In this document: in pieces, positions 26,715 through 36,051 of the stretch
Layout: every line of letters starts with the position of its first letter
Numbering within the stretch: the first letter of the stretch is position 1
Origin: Aeromonas australiensis
GTDB lineage: Bacteria; Pseudomonadota; Gammaproteobacteria; Enterobacterales; Aeromonadaceae
Assembly (NCBI RefSeq): GCF_000819725.1
Contig: NZ_CDDH01000063.1
Coordinates: 1 to 42,368 of the forward strand
DNA length: 42,368 nt
Direction: 5' to 3'
The notes under the pieces: model-generated
Database searches by the model: none
What the model was told of the DNA's origin: nothing
What the model saw: only the letters and a program-made list of their open reading frames with translations
Program-made: the position numbers and the translations under genes

Positions 26715-27034
26715 TTCCATTCCTCCGTGATGTGGATTGTGCCGAGTGGCACATTGAGAAATAGCGTATCGAACGGGTCTTTCTTACTGCATTTTTTGAC
26801 AGGTCAAATTGTCAGGGCAAGAAGGACAGGTCTGCTATAAGCGCCCCATTACGAATGCCAACTTGTAATTAATGCTCTGATATTTAATGTGTTTTACATA
26901 AAGCTTTGCGATGGAAAGTTCGCTTGCCCCGACATGCTATCGCCCCCTTGTTACGGGAGGGGCTGATGACATTATTCTGCGGAAAAATGGCACAGATGGC
27001 AGCTTTCACTGGTCTTCAAAAGAGAACCAATAAA

Positions 27035-27065
27035 AAAGGCTGCTCACCTGGGGTGAGCAGCCTTT
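27035..27065 (-). terminator. Terminator of the ackA-pta operon
   Basis: Fourteen-base arms AAAGGCTGCTCACC / GGTGAGCAGCCTTT with a three-base loop, then a T run on the minus strand. It lies 29 bases past the pta stop. The remaining 26715-27034 holds the ComEA-gene promoter region and no gene I can support. Confidence 0.92.
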
Positions 27066-27093
27066 GTGATCGGTTTTTTCAGACAGGCGCTGA

Positions 27094-29256
27094 TTAAGCT
27101 TGTTCGTCAGCCTGAGCTGCCTGGATACCGGTCAGGGCGATGGTGTAGACGATGTCGTCAACCAGGGCGCCACGGGAGAGGTCGTTGACCGGCTTGCGCA
27201 TGCCTTGCAGCATCGGGCCGATGGAGACCAGGTCAGCGGAACGCTGGACCGCTTTGTAAGTGGTGTTACCTGTGTTCAGATCCGGGAACACGAACACGGT
27301 AGCTTTACCGGCAACCGGTGAGTTCGGTGCCTTGGACTTGGCCACGTTCTCCATGATGGCCGCGTCGTACTGCAGCGGGCCGTCGATGATGAGGTCGGGG
27401 CGCTTGGCTTTGGCCAGCTCGGTCGCTTCACGCACTTTCTCTACATCGGCACCGGCGCCAGAGGTGCCGGTAGAGTAGGAGATCATGGCAACGCGCGGCT
27501 CGATGCCGAACGCGGCGGCAGAGTCGGCGGACTGGATGGCGATCTCGGCCAGCTGCTCGGCAGTGGGATCCGGGTTGATCGCGCAGTCACCGTAGACCAG
27601 TACCTGGTCAGGCAGCAGCATGAAGAAGATGGAGGAGATCAGGGAAGAGCCCGGCGCGGTCTTGATGATCTGCATCGGCGGACGGATGGTGTTGGCAGTG
27701 GTGTGCACCGCGCCGGATACCAGACCGTCTACTTCGTTGCGCTCCAGCATCATGGTACCCAGTACCACGTTGTCTTCCAGCTGCTCGCGGGCAACCACTT
27801 CGGTCATGCCCTTGTTCTTGCGCAGCTCGACCAGACGCGGCACATAGCGCTCGCGCACAACGGCCGGATCGATGATTTCGACACGATCGGTCAGAACTAC
27901 ACCCTGCTGCTCGGCAACGCGACGGATTTCGTCCGGGTTACCCAGCAGCACCGGACGGGCGATGCCACGCTCGGCACAGATGGCGGCAGCCTTGATGGTG
28001 CGCGGCTCGTCGCCTTCCGGCAGCACGACACGCTTGTTGGCCTGACGGGCCAGCTCGGTCAGCTGATAACGGAATGCCGGCGGGCTCAGGCGACGGGAAC
28101 GGGTAGAGCTGACGGTCAGCGACTCGATCCAGTGCTTGTCGATGTGGCCAGCTACATAGTCCTGCACCAGCTCGATACGCTCGCGGTCATCTTCCGGAAT
28201 ATCGACGTTGAAGTTCTGCAGGCTGACGGCGGTCTGCCAGGTGTTGGTACCGGTCATCATGATCGGCAGGCCGGTGGCCATGGCCTGTTGGCACAGCGCC
28301 ATGACCTGCGGCTCCGGATGGTAGTTACCGGTCAGCAGCAGGGCGCCCAGCTTGACGCCGTTCATGGCGGAGAGGCAGGCGGAGACGATGACATCGGAGC
28401 GGTCGCCGGAGGTGACCAGCAGGCTGCCCGGACGGAAGTGCTCAACCATGTTGTGGATGGAGCGGGCACAGAAGGTCACGGTCTGCAGACGACGGCTGTC
28501 CAGCTCACCCTTGTGCAGGATCTTGGCGGCCAGATGCTTGGCGAGATCCTTGGCACGCGGGGCGATCAGCTGGGTGTTCCAGGGGATGCAGCCCAGGATG
28601 CGCAGCGGGCTCTTGCCGAACACTTGCAGCACTTCCAGATTGTGGGCGGAGTCTGAGCCGTGGTGATGGGCTTCGAACATCTCGGTCAGGTCAGGGCGGG
28701 TTACGCCATGCTCGTCAACCGGCGCGCCAACCTTGTTGATCACGCAACCAACGATACGGGGGTTGTTGACACCACCGAAGTTGGAGCAGGCCAGCTCAAT
28801 GCGCTCTTTCAGCTTCTGGCTGGAGTCATGGCCCGGGTGGGTCACGAATACCATGTCGGCATCCAGCGCTTTGGCGACGTCATAGTTCAGCTTGTTGGCA
28901 AAGGGCTGCTTGTCGGTCGGCACCATACCTTCGACAACCAGCACTTCGGCACCACTGGATTTCACGTGCTCTTCGAAGCGGGCAACGATCTCTTCCAGCA
29001 GGATATCGGTGTTGCTGGAGCTGATCATGTTCTCGGCGTAGGAGAGGGTGAACGGCTCGGGCGGATTAATGTTGGCAGCAGCGCGGATAACGGCGGTTGA
29101 GCGCTCGGCGCCGGTTTCACCTGGACGCGGCTGGGCAACCGGTTTGAAGAAGCTGACATTGACACCGTGACGCTCCATGGCGCGAACAACGCCAAGACTC
29201 ACGGACGTTACGCCGACACCAGTGCCGACCGGGATAAGCATAATAGTGCGTGCCAC
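27094..29256 (-). CDS. pta: Phosphate acetyltransferase
   Basis: A 720-residue long-form Pta that interconverts acetyl-CoA and acetyl phosphate. The N-terminal P-loop-like dethiobiotin-synthetase fold starts [20 protein letters not shown], a DRTGG domain follows ([11 protein letters not shown] region and after), and the C-terminal catalytic domain carries [33 protein letters not shown] and [19 protein letters not shown]. The start is taken as GTG 29256, six bases after AAGGGG and matching the E. coli N-terminus; ATG 29274 is open but has no ribosome-binding site. It is the second gene of ackA-pta, with a hairpin between the two. Confidence 0.95.
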   Translation of the reverse strand: MARTIMLIPVGTGVGVTSVSLGVVRAMERHGVNVSFFKPVAQPRPGETGAERSTAVIRAAANINPPEPFTLSYAENMISSSNTDILLEEIVARFEEHVKSSGAEVLVVEGMVPTDKQPFANKLNYDVAKALDADMVFVTHPGHDSSQKLKERIELACSNFGGVNNPRIVGCVINKVGAPVDEHGVTRPDLTEMFEAHHHGSDSAHNLEVLQVFGKSPLRILGCIPWNTQLIAPRAKDLAKHLAAKILHKGELDSRRLQTVTFCARSIHNMVEHFRPGSLLVTSGDRSDVIVSACLSAMNGVKLGALLLTGNYHPEPQVMALCQQAMATGLPIMMTGTNTWQTAVSLQNFNVDIPEDDRERIELVQDYVAGHIDKHWIESLTVSSTRSRRLSPPAFRYQLTELARQANKRVVLPEGDEPRTIKAAAICAERGIARPVLLGNPDEIRRVAEQQGVVLTDRVEIIDPAVVRERYVPRLVELRKNKGMTEVVAREQLEDNVVLGTMMLERNEVDGLVSGAVHTTANTIRPPMQIIKTAPGSSLISSIFFMLLPDQVLVYGDCAINPDPTAEQLAEIAIQSADSAAAFGIEPRVAMISYSTGTSGAGADVEKVREATELAKAKRPDLIIDGPLQYDAAIMENVAKSKAPNSPVAGKATVFVFPDLNTGNTTYKAVQRSADLVSIGPMLQGMRKPVNDLSRGALVDDIVYTIALTGIQAAQADEQA

Positions 29257-29292
29257 TTTATACCCCTTGTTCATTTTTTGGGATCAGGAAAA

Positions 29293-29311
29293 GGCCGCCC
29301 TGTGGGCGGCC
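29293..29311 (-). terminator. Hairpin between ackA and pta (possible attenuator)
   Basis: Perfect eight-base arms GGCCGCCC / GGGCGGCC with a three-base loop, followed on the minus strand by TTTTCC. It lies between the ackA stop (29329) and the pta start. A partial terminator or an mRNA-stabilising hairpin would give unequal expression of the two genes. Confidence 0.6.
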
Positions 29312-29328
29312 TCGAGTTACTGCGTCAA

Positions 29329-30531
29329 TTAAGCGCCGACCAGTTCCAGCGCGTCGTGGGCGATAACCCACTCTTCATTGGTCGGGATAACCAGAGCTTT
29401 GGTGGAGCCAGCCTTGGTGATCTCGCCACCCTTGCCGAAACGAGCCTTCAGGTTGGCGTCGTGATCAACGTCAAAGCCCAGCAGACCCAGTTTGTTCAGG
29501 GTGATTTCACGGATCGGGGCGGAGTTTTCACCGATACCACCGGTGAAAACAACGGCGTCCAGACGACCGTCCATGGCGGCAGCGTAGGCGCCGATGTACT
29601 TGGCCAGGCGATAGCAGTAAACGTCCATAGCACGCTTGGCTTCTTCTTTGCTGTCGTAGTTGTCTTCAACGAAACGGCAGTCGGAGGTGACTTCAGTCAG
29701 CCCCTGCAGGCCGGACTCTTTGGTCAGCATGGTGTTGATATCGGCCACGCTCATGCCCAGCTTGTCGTGCAGGAAGAAGATGATAGCCGGGTCCAGATCG
29801 CCGGAGCGGGTGCCCATCACCAGGCCTTCCAGCGGGGTCAGACCCATGGAGGTATCAACAGATTTGCCGTTCTTGATGGCGCAGACGGAACCGCCGTTGC
29901 CCAGGTGGCAGTTGATGATGTTGAGCTCTTCAACCGGCTTGTTCAGCTGCTTGGCAGCTTCCAGGCTGATGTAGTAGTGGCTGGTGCCGTGAGCGCCATA
30001 GCGACGGATGCCGTTCTCTTTGTAGAGCTTGTACGGCAGGGCGTACAGGAAGGCTTCTTCCGGCATGGACTGGTGGAACGCGGTATCGAATACGGCCACG
30101 TTCTTGTCAGCCAGCGCCGGGAATACGCGGCGAGCTTCACGGATACCGATCAGGTGAGCCGGGTTGTGCAGCGGCGCGTACGGAACGGCGGCTTCGATGC
30201 CGGCAATCACGTCTTCGCAGATGACCACGGAAGAGGTGAAGCGCTCGCCACCGTGAACAACGCGGTGACCGATGGCGATCAGGTTCTTGGACAGTTCCGG
30301 ATTGAGCGGCAGGATCTTGTTGACGATGAAGTCCAGCGCTTCCTGGTGAGCGGCACCCGCGCCCAGATCGGCACTGCCTTTCTCGCCATTCAGTTTCCAC
30401 TTGATGCGGGCGTCGTCGAGGTTGAAGCACTCGGCCAGGCCGGACAGCAGGTCATCACCGGTGGTTGCGTCAATGACGGCAAACTTCAGGGAAGAGCTGC
30501 CACAGTTAAGAACAAGAACCAGCTTACTCAT
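29329..30531 (-). CDS. ackA: Acetate kinase
   Basis: A 400-residue ASKHA-fold kinase converting acetyl phosphate and ADP to acetate and ATP, and the reverse. Family blocks are [15 protein letters not shown] at the N-terminus, [43 protein letters not shown] and [20 protein letters not shown] eight bases before the ATG supports the start. It is the first gene of the ackA-pta pair and divergent from yfbV, as in E. coli. Its promoter region (30532-30835) has two perfect palindromic sites listed separately. Confidence 0.98.
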   Translation of the reverse strand: MSKLVLVLNCGSSSLKFAVIDATTGDDLLSGLAECFNLDDARIKWKLNGEKGSADLGAGAAHQEALDFIVNKILPLNPELSKNLIAIGHRVVHGGERFTSSVVICEDVIAGIEAAVPYAPLHNPAHLIGIREARRVFPALADKNVAVFDTAFHQSMPEEAFLYALPYKLYKENGIRRYGAHGTSHYYISLEAAKQLNKPVEELNIINCHLGNGGSVCAIKNGKSVDTSMGLTPLEGLVMGTRSGDLDPAIIFFLHDKLGMSVADINTMLTKESGLQGLTEVTSDCRFVEDNYDSKEEAKRAMDVYCYRLAKYIGAYAAAMDGRLDAVVFTGGIGENSAPIREITLNKLGLLGFDVDHDANLKARFGKGGEITKAGSTKALVIPTNEEWVIAHDALELVGA

Positions 30532-30638
30532 GAATAAATCCTATCGCAGATTGGGTTGTGTAGGCGGATGCGTTGGACGCGGTGCGGCCAAAAACTTTCA
30601 ACTTATCCTTATGAGGGTTGGCAATCTGTTGCTTGCCC

Positions 30639-30656
30639 CTTGTATAGTGATACAAG
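30639..30656. promoter_or_regulatory. Palindrome CTTGTAT-N4-ATACAAG in the ackA-yfbV region
   Basis: Seven-base arms CTTGTAT and ATACAAG are perfect with an AGTG spacer, about 110 bases upstream of the ackA ATG. The dyad has the size of a dimeric repressor operator, of the TTGTAT-ATACAA kind used by several GntR-family proteins. It could also be part of a promoter, since it contains TATAGT. The binding protein is unknown. Confidence 0.5.
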
Positions 30657-30746
30657 ACCCGAAATCCAGACGTCCCTGACAGGTCAATAGCAAGAAGCTT
30701 TTGACGCAAAAATGGGCGTACAAAGGATAACCCGATTGTTGAAAAA

Positions 30747-30773
30747 TAACAAAGTCATCCTCAACCTTTGTTA
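30747..30773. promoter_or_regulatory. Inverted repeat TAACAAAG-N11-CTTTGTTA
   Basis: Perfect eight-base arms, 63 bases before the yfbV ATG and 216 bases from the ackA start. It is separated from the upstream palindrome by 90 bases. It may be an operator for either divergent gene. No T tract follows, so a terminator is unlikely. Confidence 0.5.
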
Positions 30774-30835
30774 CTTTGCATCAAATTTTGTCGAGGTTTT
30801 GCCGTTAGTACGTTCAAAAAGCGCTCGGAGGTAGT

Positions 30836-31276
30836 ATGAGCATGAACATTTTTGGAACTAAGTTACAGCAAGGCCGCCATTATATGATGCTTTGGCCGCG
30901 CCGTCCCGAGCTCAATTCGATGTTTCCTGAAAATCGGGTGATCAAGGCGACCGAGTTCGCTCTCAAGGTGATCCCTGCGCTGGCGGTACTCAGCCTGATG
31001 CTGCAGTTTCAGTTTGGCGAGCTGCACTACTGGCCCTCTGTCATTACTTCCGTACTGTTTCTACTCAGTTTGCCGCTGCAAGGTTACTACTGGCTCGGTC
31101 AGCGTGCCGACACCCGTTTGCCCCCTTCGCTGGCGAGCTGGTATCGGGAGATCAACGGCAAGATGAACGAGCAGGGTGGTCGCCGTCAGCTGGTGTCACA
31201 ACCGCGCTATGAAGAGCTGGCCGATACCCTCAAGGCTGCTTTCCAGCTGCTCGATAAATCCTTTCTCTATGAATAA
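30836..31276 (+). CDS. yfbV: YfbV / DUF412 membrane protein
   Basis: A 146-residue inner-membrane protein of the UPF0208 family. In E. coli YfbV insulates the terminus macrodomain from its neighbours. Two hydrophobic segments (ALKVIPALAVLSLMLQF and WPSVITSVLFLLSLPLQGYY) are followed by the conserved LGQRADTRLPPSL and SWYREINGKM. Length is close to the E. coli protein. GGAGG precedes the ATG. It is divergent from ackA, exactly as in enterobacteria. Confidence 0.95.
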   Translation: MSMNIFGTKLQQGRHYMMLWPRRPELNSMFPENRVIKATEFALKVIPALAVLSLMLQFQFGELHYWPSVITSVLFLLSLPLQGYYWLGQRADTRLPPSLASWYREINGKMNEQGGRRQLVSQPRYEELADTLKAAFQLLDKSFLYE

Positions 31277-31290
31277 TCTGATTCATATGT

Positions 31291-31316
31291 AAAAACGCCC
31301 GGTCGGGCGTTTTTTT
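31291..31316. terminator. Terminator between yfbV and the helicase gene
   Basis: Arms AAAAACGCCCG / CGGGCGTTTTT around a two-base loop, with a long T run to the right. It serves yfbV and could serve the convergent helicase gene. Confidence 0.9.
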
Positions 31317-31336
31317 ATTGGCTGCGCAGGCGCGGC

Positions 31337-32578
31337 TTAGCGCTTGCCACGCTTGTTGCCAGCGAGCGCCTGCTTTCTGGCTCGCTGCTTCTGGGCCGCC
31401 TTGCTGTTGCGGCGCGGCTCGGGCTCGAAGCGGGTCAGATCCGGCTCAAAGCCCGGGAACCATTGCTGGGGCAGGCGAGTGTCGAGCACCGCTTCCACCT
31501 TCTCCAGTAGCGGTGCATCTTCCGGGCTGAACAATGTGATGGCTAGCCCCTTGTTGCCGGCGCGTCCGGTGCGACCGATACGGTGGACGTAATCCTCGGC
31601 TACAAAGGGGAATTCGAGGTTAATCACATAGTTGAGATCCGTGATGTCGAGGCCGCGGGCCGCCACGTCGGTGGCAACCAGCGCCTGCAGAGTGCCGGCG
31701 CGAAACGCCAGCAGCACCTTCTCCCGCGCGCACTGCGACAGGTCGCCGTGGAAGGCCAGCGCATTGATGCCCGCCTTGCCAAGCTGCTGGGCCAGCTTGT
31801 CAGCCCCTTGGCGGGTACGGCTGAAGATAAGCGCCGGTGCCCACCCTTTCACCTTCAGCATGTGTTCGACCAGCGCCAGCTTGCGATCGCTGTCCACCGT
31901 GTAGACCCGCTGTTCCACCTCGGCCGCCGTGGTGTTGCGCGGTGCCACTTCAATCAACTCGGGGTCGCGTAGCAGCACCTTGCAGAGGGCAAACAGGTTG
32001 TCGTCGCAGGTGGCGGAGAAGAGCAGGGTTTGGCGGCCCGCCGGGATCTGTTTCAGCAGCGCCTTGATCTCGTCCATAAAGCCCATGTCTAGCATGCGAT
32101 CCGCCTCGTCAAACACCAGATGGCGGAGGTGTTCAAGGCTCAATGCCCCCTGACGCAGATGGTCGAGCAGCCGGCCCGGGGTGGCGATCAGCAGATCCAT
32201 CCCGGCTTGAAGTGCCTCCACCTGCGCCGCGATGCTCACCCCGCCGTAGACTTGCGTGCTGGTGAGACCGGTGCCCTGACCGTAGCGCGCCACACTCTCG
32301 GCGACCTGCACCGCCAGCTCGCGGGTTGGCACCAGCACCAGTGCCCGGATCGGGCGGGGCTCTGCTTGTGGCTGTTGCATCAGCTGCTCCAGCAGCGGCA
32401 GCACAAAGGCGGCGGTCTTGCCGGTGCCGGTCTGGGCGCCCGCCATCAGATCCCGCCCCGCCAGAATGACGGGGATAGCGCTGGCCTGCACAGGGGTCGG
32501 CGCGGCATAGCCCAGCTCGGTCAGGGTCTGCTGCAGACGGGGGGAGAGGGCCAGTTCGGCAAAGGAGGCAATGGACAT
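31337..32578 (-). CDS. DEAD-box ATP-dependent RNA helicase (RhlE/SrmB-like)
   Basis: A 413-residue RNA helicase. Motifs in order: Q motif TPVQASAIP, motif I AQTGTGKT (48-55), PTRELA, TPGRLLDH, DEAD in FDEADRMLDMGF, SAT, then FSRTRQGADKL, ATDVAARGLDI and HRIGRTGRAG. A short basic tail (KAAQKQRARKQALAGNKRGK) probably binds RNA. Start ATG 32578 fits the family; a GTG at 32587 is an alternative and neither has a strong ribosome-binding site. It likely acts in ribosome assembly or RNA turnover, but the subfamily cannot be fixed by eye. Confidence 0.93.
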   Translation of the reverse strand: MSIASFAELALSPRLQQTLTELGYAAPTPVQASAIPVILAGRDLMAGAQTGTGKTAAFVLPLLEQLMQQPQAEPRPIRALVLVPTRELAVQVAESVARYGQGTGLTSTQVYGGVSIAAQVEALQAGMDLLIATPGRLLDHLRQGALSLEHLRHLVFDEADRMLDMGFMDEIKALLKQIPAGRQTLLFSATCDDNLFALCKVLLRDPELIEVAPRNTTAAEVEQRVYTVDSDRKLALVEHMLKVKGWAPALIFSRTRQGADKLAQQLGKAGINALAFHGDLSQCAREKVLLAFRAGTLQALVATDVAARGLDITDLNYVINLEFPFVAEDYVHRIGRTGRAGNKGLAITLFSPEDAPLLEKVEAVLDTRLPQQWFPGFEPDLTRFEPEPRRNSKAAQKQRARKQALAGNKRGKR

Positions 32579-32841
32579 AGAAGGCACCAGTCGGGGTTAT
32601 CGCGGCCTGCGGCCACGATGCAGTGAGTGATCGTGGCCGCGATGGTAACAGATGCAGGGGGAACGGCAGAAGATGGTGAGGAACAAGTACAGGGTACCGT
32701 AACCATACCGAGACAATGCAGGGCTTGTTATGTCAGTGGCCACAATGGGTTAAATACATTGCAAAAAACATCATTCGTGGCAGTCTAGATGGCTAATTTG
32801 TAGGGTTGACCACTTATTTACACCGTTCCAGGAGTTCAGAT

Positions 32842-33747
32842 ATGGATATTCGTACCGCTCCCCGCGCCATCGCGCTCGCCCTTATGTTGACCGGCTGTAT
32901 TGCCAACGCCAACGAAGCGCTGGTGATCCAGACCGATTTCGGCCTCAAAGATGGCGCCGTGTCGGCCATGAAGGGGGTTGCCTTCGGGGTGGATCGCACC
33001 CTGCCGCTCTATGACCTGACCCACGAAATCCCGGCCTACAACATCTGGGAAGCCTCCTACCGCCTCTACCAGACCCTGCAGTATTGGCCCGAGGGCACAG
33101 TCTTCGTCAGTGTGGTGGATCCCGGTGTCGGCACCGAGCGCAAGTCAGTGGTGCTCAAGACCAAGAGCGGCCACTACATCGTCAGCCCGGATAACGGCAC
33201 CTTGACCCTGCTGGCCGAGCACTTCGGCATCGAGGCGGTGCGCCAGATCGACGAGAAGACCAACCGCCTCAAGGGCTCCGAGAAATCCTATACCTTCCAC
33301 GGCCGCGATGTGTATGCCTACACTGGCGCACGGCTCGCCTCCGGCGCCATCAGTTTCGAGCAGGTCGGCCCGAAATTGCCCGCCGAGGTGGTAAAGATCC
33401 CCTATCAACCGGCGGTCGCCGAGCAAGATGGCACCCTCAAGGGCACCATCCCTATCCTTGATGTGCAGTACGGCAACGTCTGGACCAATATCAGCGATGC
33501 CCTGCTGACCAAGGCGGGGATCAACAAGGGGGATACAGCTTGCATCAAGATCCGCGAAGGGGATGTGGTCAAATATGAGGGCAAGGCCCCTTACGTCAGC
33601 AGCTTCGGTGATGTGCCAGAGGGGCAGCCGCTGGTTTACCTCAACAGCCTGTTGCAGGTGTCGGTGGCGCTGAACATGGAGAGCTTCGCCGCCAAGCATC
33701 AGGTGCAGTCCGGCGCCAACTGGCATATCAATCTGAAGAAGTGCTGA
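32842..33747 (+). CDS. Exported SAM-hydroxide adenosyltransferase homologue
   Basis: A 301-residue DUF62 protein (fluorinase/chlorinase/SAM-hydroxide adenosyltransferase superfamily). The family's catalytic Asp-Arg-His set is present: D93 and R100 in VVDPGVGTER, H153 in FHGRDVYAY. Other blocks are TDFGLKDG, SPDNGTL and DVQYGNVWTNI. Cytosolic relatives split SAM into adenosine and methionine. Here the N-terminus is an export signal (APRAIALALMLTGC), with a lipobox-like LTGC at C19, although cleavage after ANA is also possible. GGAG at 32831-32834 supports the ATG at 32842. A periplasmic enzyme would not see cytoplasmic SAM, so its natural substrate is unclear. Confidence 0.87.
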   Translation: MDIRTAPRAIALALMLTGCIANANEALVIQTDFGLKDGAVSAMKGVAFGVDRTLPLYDLTHEIPAYNIWEASYRLYQTLQYWPEGTVFVSVVDPGVGTERKSVVLKTKSGHYIVSPDNGTLTLLAEHFGIEAVRQIDEKTNRLKGSEKSYTFHGRDVYAYTGARLASGAISFEQVGPKLPAEVVKIPYQPAVAEQDGTLKGTIPILDVQYGNVWTNISDALLTKAGINKGDTACIKIREGDVVKYEGKAPYVSSFGDVPEGQPLVYLNSLLQVSVALNMESFAAKHQVQSGANWHINLKKC

Positions 33748-33763
33748 TCAAGGATCAACAACG

Positions 33764-33787
33764 GGGGAGGCGCAATGCCTCCCCTTT
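33764..33787 (+). terminator. Terminator after the SAM-hydroxide adenosyltransferase homologue
   Basis: Eight-base arms GGGGAGGC / GCCTCCCC with a GCAAT loop and three T residues. It isolates this gene from phoX. Confidence 0.75.
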
Positions 33788-33860
33788 GCATTACACACGC
33801 CGTCGGTTGTCTGTCGCAGCGGCTCTTGCGCGGGGGCTAGTACCATCAATGTGGGCGCGA

Positions 33861-33878
33861 TTGTCATCATTGTTTCAT
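33861..33878 (+). promoter_or_regulatory. Possible Pho box upstream of phoX
   Basis: TTGTCAT, four bases, GTTTCAT. The PhoB consensus is two CTGTCAT-like heptamers at this spacing; the halves match six and five of seven positions. It lies 73 bases before the phoX ATG. The match is moderate, but the position and downstream gene agree with phosphate-starvation control. Confidence 0.5.
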
Positions 33879-33950
33879 AAACGGTCGCCATCCTGTGGCC
33901 GGATCAAATCCGTGAGCCCTGATGTCAGCAGCGATAACAAGGAAGAGCCG

Positions 33951-35846
33951 ATGAGCCGTTTCGATGAAAAAGACCGTGCCAACCATCCCCGCGAGCAGGA
34001 GCCGCAGTTCAATCGCCTGATCGAATCAGGTCTGAGCCGTCGGGGGTTCTTGAAGGGAATGGGGGCTGCCAGCATGGTAGCCTTCTTCGCCGCGAGCCCG
34101 GTGGCGCGCGCCGTGGCCGCCGCGACCCAGCCTCTGCTCGGTTTTGAAGCGGTGCCAGCCTCGGTGGCCGATACCATAGTGGTGCCGCCCGGTTACAAGG
34201 CCGAGGTGCTGATCGCCTGGGGAGATGCCTTGTTCCCCGATGCTCCCGCCTTTGCCCAGAGCAACGACGCCCGGGCCCAGGCACGCCAGTTTGGCGACAA
34301 CAACGACGGCATGAGTTTCTTCCCCCTGGGCCCGGATCGCGCCCTGCTCGCCGTCAACAACGAATACACCAACTACGAATATCTGTTTGCGGATGGTGGC
34401 AAGCAGCTTGATGCCGGCGCCGTTGCCAAGGCCCAGGCTGCCCACGGGGTCTCGCTGGTGGAGCTGGCGCGCATCGATGGCAAGTGGCAGGCTAATCCCA
34501 AGGGGGCCCTCAATCGTCGCATCACCGCCACCACCCCCATGACATTGAGCGGTCCGGCGGCAGGCCATCCTCTGCTCAAGACCCAGGCCGACCCCGAGGG
34601 GCGCACCGCCCTCGGCACCTTCAACAACTGCGCCAACGGCCAGACCCCCTGGGGCACCTACCTCACCTGCGAGGAGAACTTCAACAGCTACTTCGGTAGT
34701 GCGGGCAAGCCGGTGCTGGATGGGCGGGCCGCCCGCTACGGCCTGGCCGCCGAGGATGCGGGCTTTGGCTGGCATCGTTTTGACGAGCGCTTCGATCTTG
34801 CCAGACACCCCAACGAGCCGCACCGCTTCGGCTGGGTGGTGGAAATCGATCCGCAGGATCCCGCCTCCACCCCGAAGAAGCGCACCGCCCTTGGCCGTTT
34901 CAAGCATGAAAATGCGGCATTGACCATCAACAAGGATGGCCGTGCCGTGGTCTATCTTGGCGACGACGAGCGGGGCGAACACATCTATCGCTTCGTCTCG
35001 AAGAACAAGGTAGCGCCGGGTAATGACCCAGCCAACCGGGATCTGCTGGACGAGGGCACCCTCTATGTGGCTCGCTTCGAGGCCAGGGAGGGGGAGCTCA
35101 AGGGGACCGGCACCTGGTTGCCCCTGGTGCACGGCCAGCACGGCCTGACTCGGGAGAACGGCTTCGCCGACCAGGGGGAGGTGCTCATCTTCGCCCGGGA
35201 AGCAGCGACCCGGCTTGGTGCCACCACCATGGACAGGCCCGAATGGGTGGCCGTGCACCCGGATCGTGCCGAGGTCTATTGCACTCTCACCAACAACAAA
35301 AACCGCGGCCTCAAGGAGAACCAGCCTCTGGATGGTGCCAACCCCAGGGCCGAGAATCCCTATGGACAGATCATCCGCTGGCGTCCGGCCGAGGACGATC
35401 ACGGCAGTGACAGCTTCGAGTGGGATCTTTTCCTGCTGGCGGGCAACCCCGCCATCCACAAAGAGGGGTTGATGGGAGGGAGTGCCAACATCCACCCGGA
35501 CAATATGTTCAACAGCCCGGACGGCATCGGTTTCGACGGGGCCGGGCGGCTCTGGATCCAGACCGATGGCGACTACTCCAACGAGAAGCAGTTTGCCGGC
35601 ATGGGCAACAACCAGATGCTGTGCGCCGATCCCGCCAGCGGCGAGGTGCGCCGCTTCCTGACCGGCCCGGTGGCCTGCGAGATCACGGGCCTCACCTTCA
35701 CGCTGGACTGGCGCACCATGTTCGTCGGGGTGCAGCACCCGGGGGAGGAGGGGGCTCCATCCCATTTCCCGGACGGCGGCACCACCATCCCCCGCTCCGC
35801 CGTGCTGCGTATCACGCGAGAGGATGGTGGCATCATAGGGGCCTGA
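33951..35846 (+). CDS. phoX: PhoX-family alkaline phosphatase, Tat-exported
   Basis: A 631-residue DUF839/PhoX phosphatase, a calcium- and iron-dependent phosphomonoesterase that frees phosphate in the periplasm or outside the cell. A twin-arginine signal SRRGFLKGMGAASMVAFF spans residues 29-46, with cleavage near AVA-A. PhoX blocks include GDNNDGMSFFPLG, NNEYTNYEY, TPWGTYLTCEENFNSYFG, PEWVAVHPDRAEVYCTLTNN and IGFDGAGRLWIQTDG. The frame is open back to 33741, but the ATG at 33951 has AAGGAAG and places the Tat motif correctly. Tat export fits folding with metal in the cytoplasm. Confidence 0.93.
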   Translation: MSRFDEKDRANHPREQEPQFNRLIESGLSRRGFLKGMGAASMVAFFAASPVARAVAAATQPLLGFEAVPASVADTIVVPPGYKAEVLIAWGDALFPDAPAFAQSNDARAQARQFGDNNDGMSFFPLGPDRALLAVNNEYTNYEYLFADGGKQLDAGAVAKAQAAHGVSLVELARIDGKWQANPKGALNRRITATTPMTLSGPAAGHPLLKTQADPEGRTALGTFNNCANGQTPWGTYLTCEENFNSYFGSAGKPVLDGRAARYGLAAEDAGFGWHRFDERFDLARHPNEPHRFGWVVEIDPQDPASTPKKRTALGRFKHENAALTINKDGRAVVYLGDDERGEHIYRFVSKNKVAPGNDPANRDLLDEGTLYVARFEAREGELKGTGTWLPLVHGQHGLTRENGFADQGEVLIFAREAATRLGATTMDRPEWVAVHPDRAEVYCTLTNNKNRGLKENQPLDGANPRAENPYGQIIRWRPAEDDHGSDSFEWDLFLLAGNPAIHKEGLMGGSANIHPDNMFNSPDGIGFDGAGRLWIQTDGDYSNEKQFAGMGNNQMLCADPASGEVRRFLTGPVACEITGLTFTLDWRTMFVGVQHPGEEGAPSHFPDGGTTIPRSAVLRITREDGGIIGA

Positions 35847-35912
35847 TGTTGTGTCCTGCTTGGGTGAGTTGAGCCAAAAGCTGACTTGCCGAACCGACTA
35901 TGGTGCCGCACT

Positions 35913-35938
35913 AGAGGGTAGCCGGATGGCTGCCCTCT
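35913..35938 (+). terminator. Hairpin after phoX
   Basis: Arms AGAGGGTAGCC / GGCTGCCCTCT with a GGAT loop and one G-T pair. The tail is CTCATTGTG, not a T run, so termination may be inefficient. Confidence 0.6.
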
Positions 35939-35985
35939 CTCATTGTGTAACAAGTGCTTGTTGTCAAAAGACACATCAATTAAAT

Positions 35986-36004
35986 GAGATTGATAATGAT
36001 TGTT
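35986..36004 (+). promoter_or_regulatory. Possible Fur box upstream of the di-haem lipoprotein gene
   Basis: GAGATTGATAATGATTGTT contains the exact hexamer GATAAT flanked by related hexamers, as in the 19-base Fur consensus of GATAAT repeats. It lies 48 bases before the ATG at 36052, a normal repressor position. Control by iron is inferred from this match. Confidence 0.6.
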
Positions 36005-36051
36005 GTTTGACTGGATAATCGTGCACTTGTCTGATCACTCAACCATACCGA

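Noticed and set aside
26906..27097. 63-codon plus-strand frame before the pta terminator
   Set aside because: It runs through the terminator hairpin, lacks a ribosome-binding site and resembles no known family.
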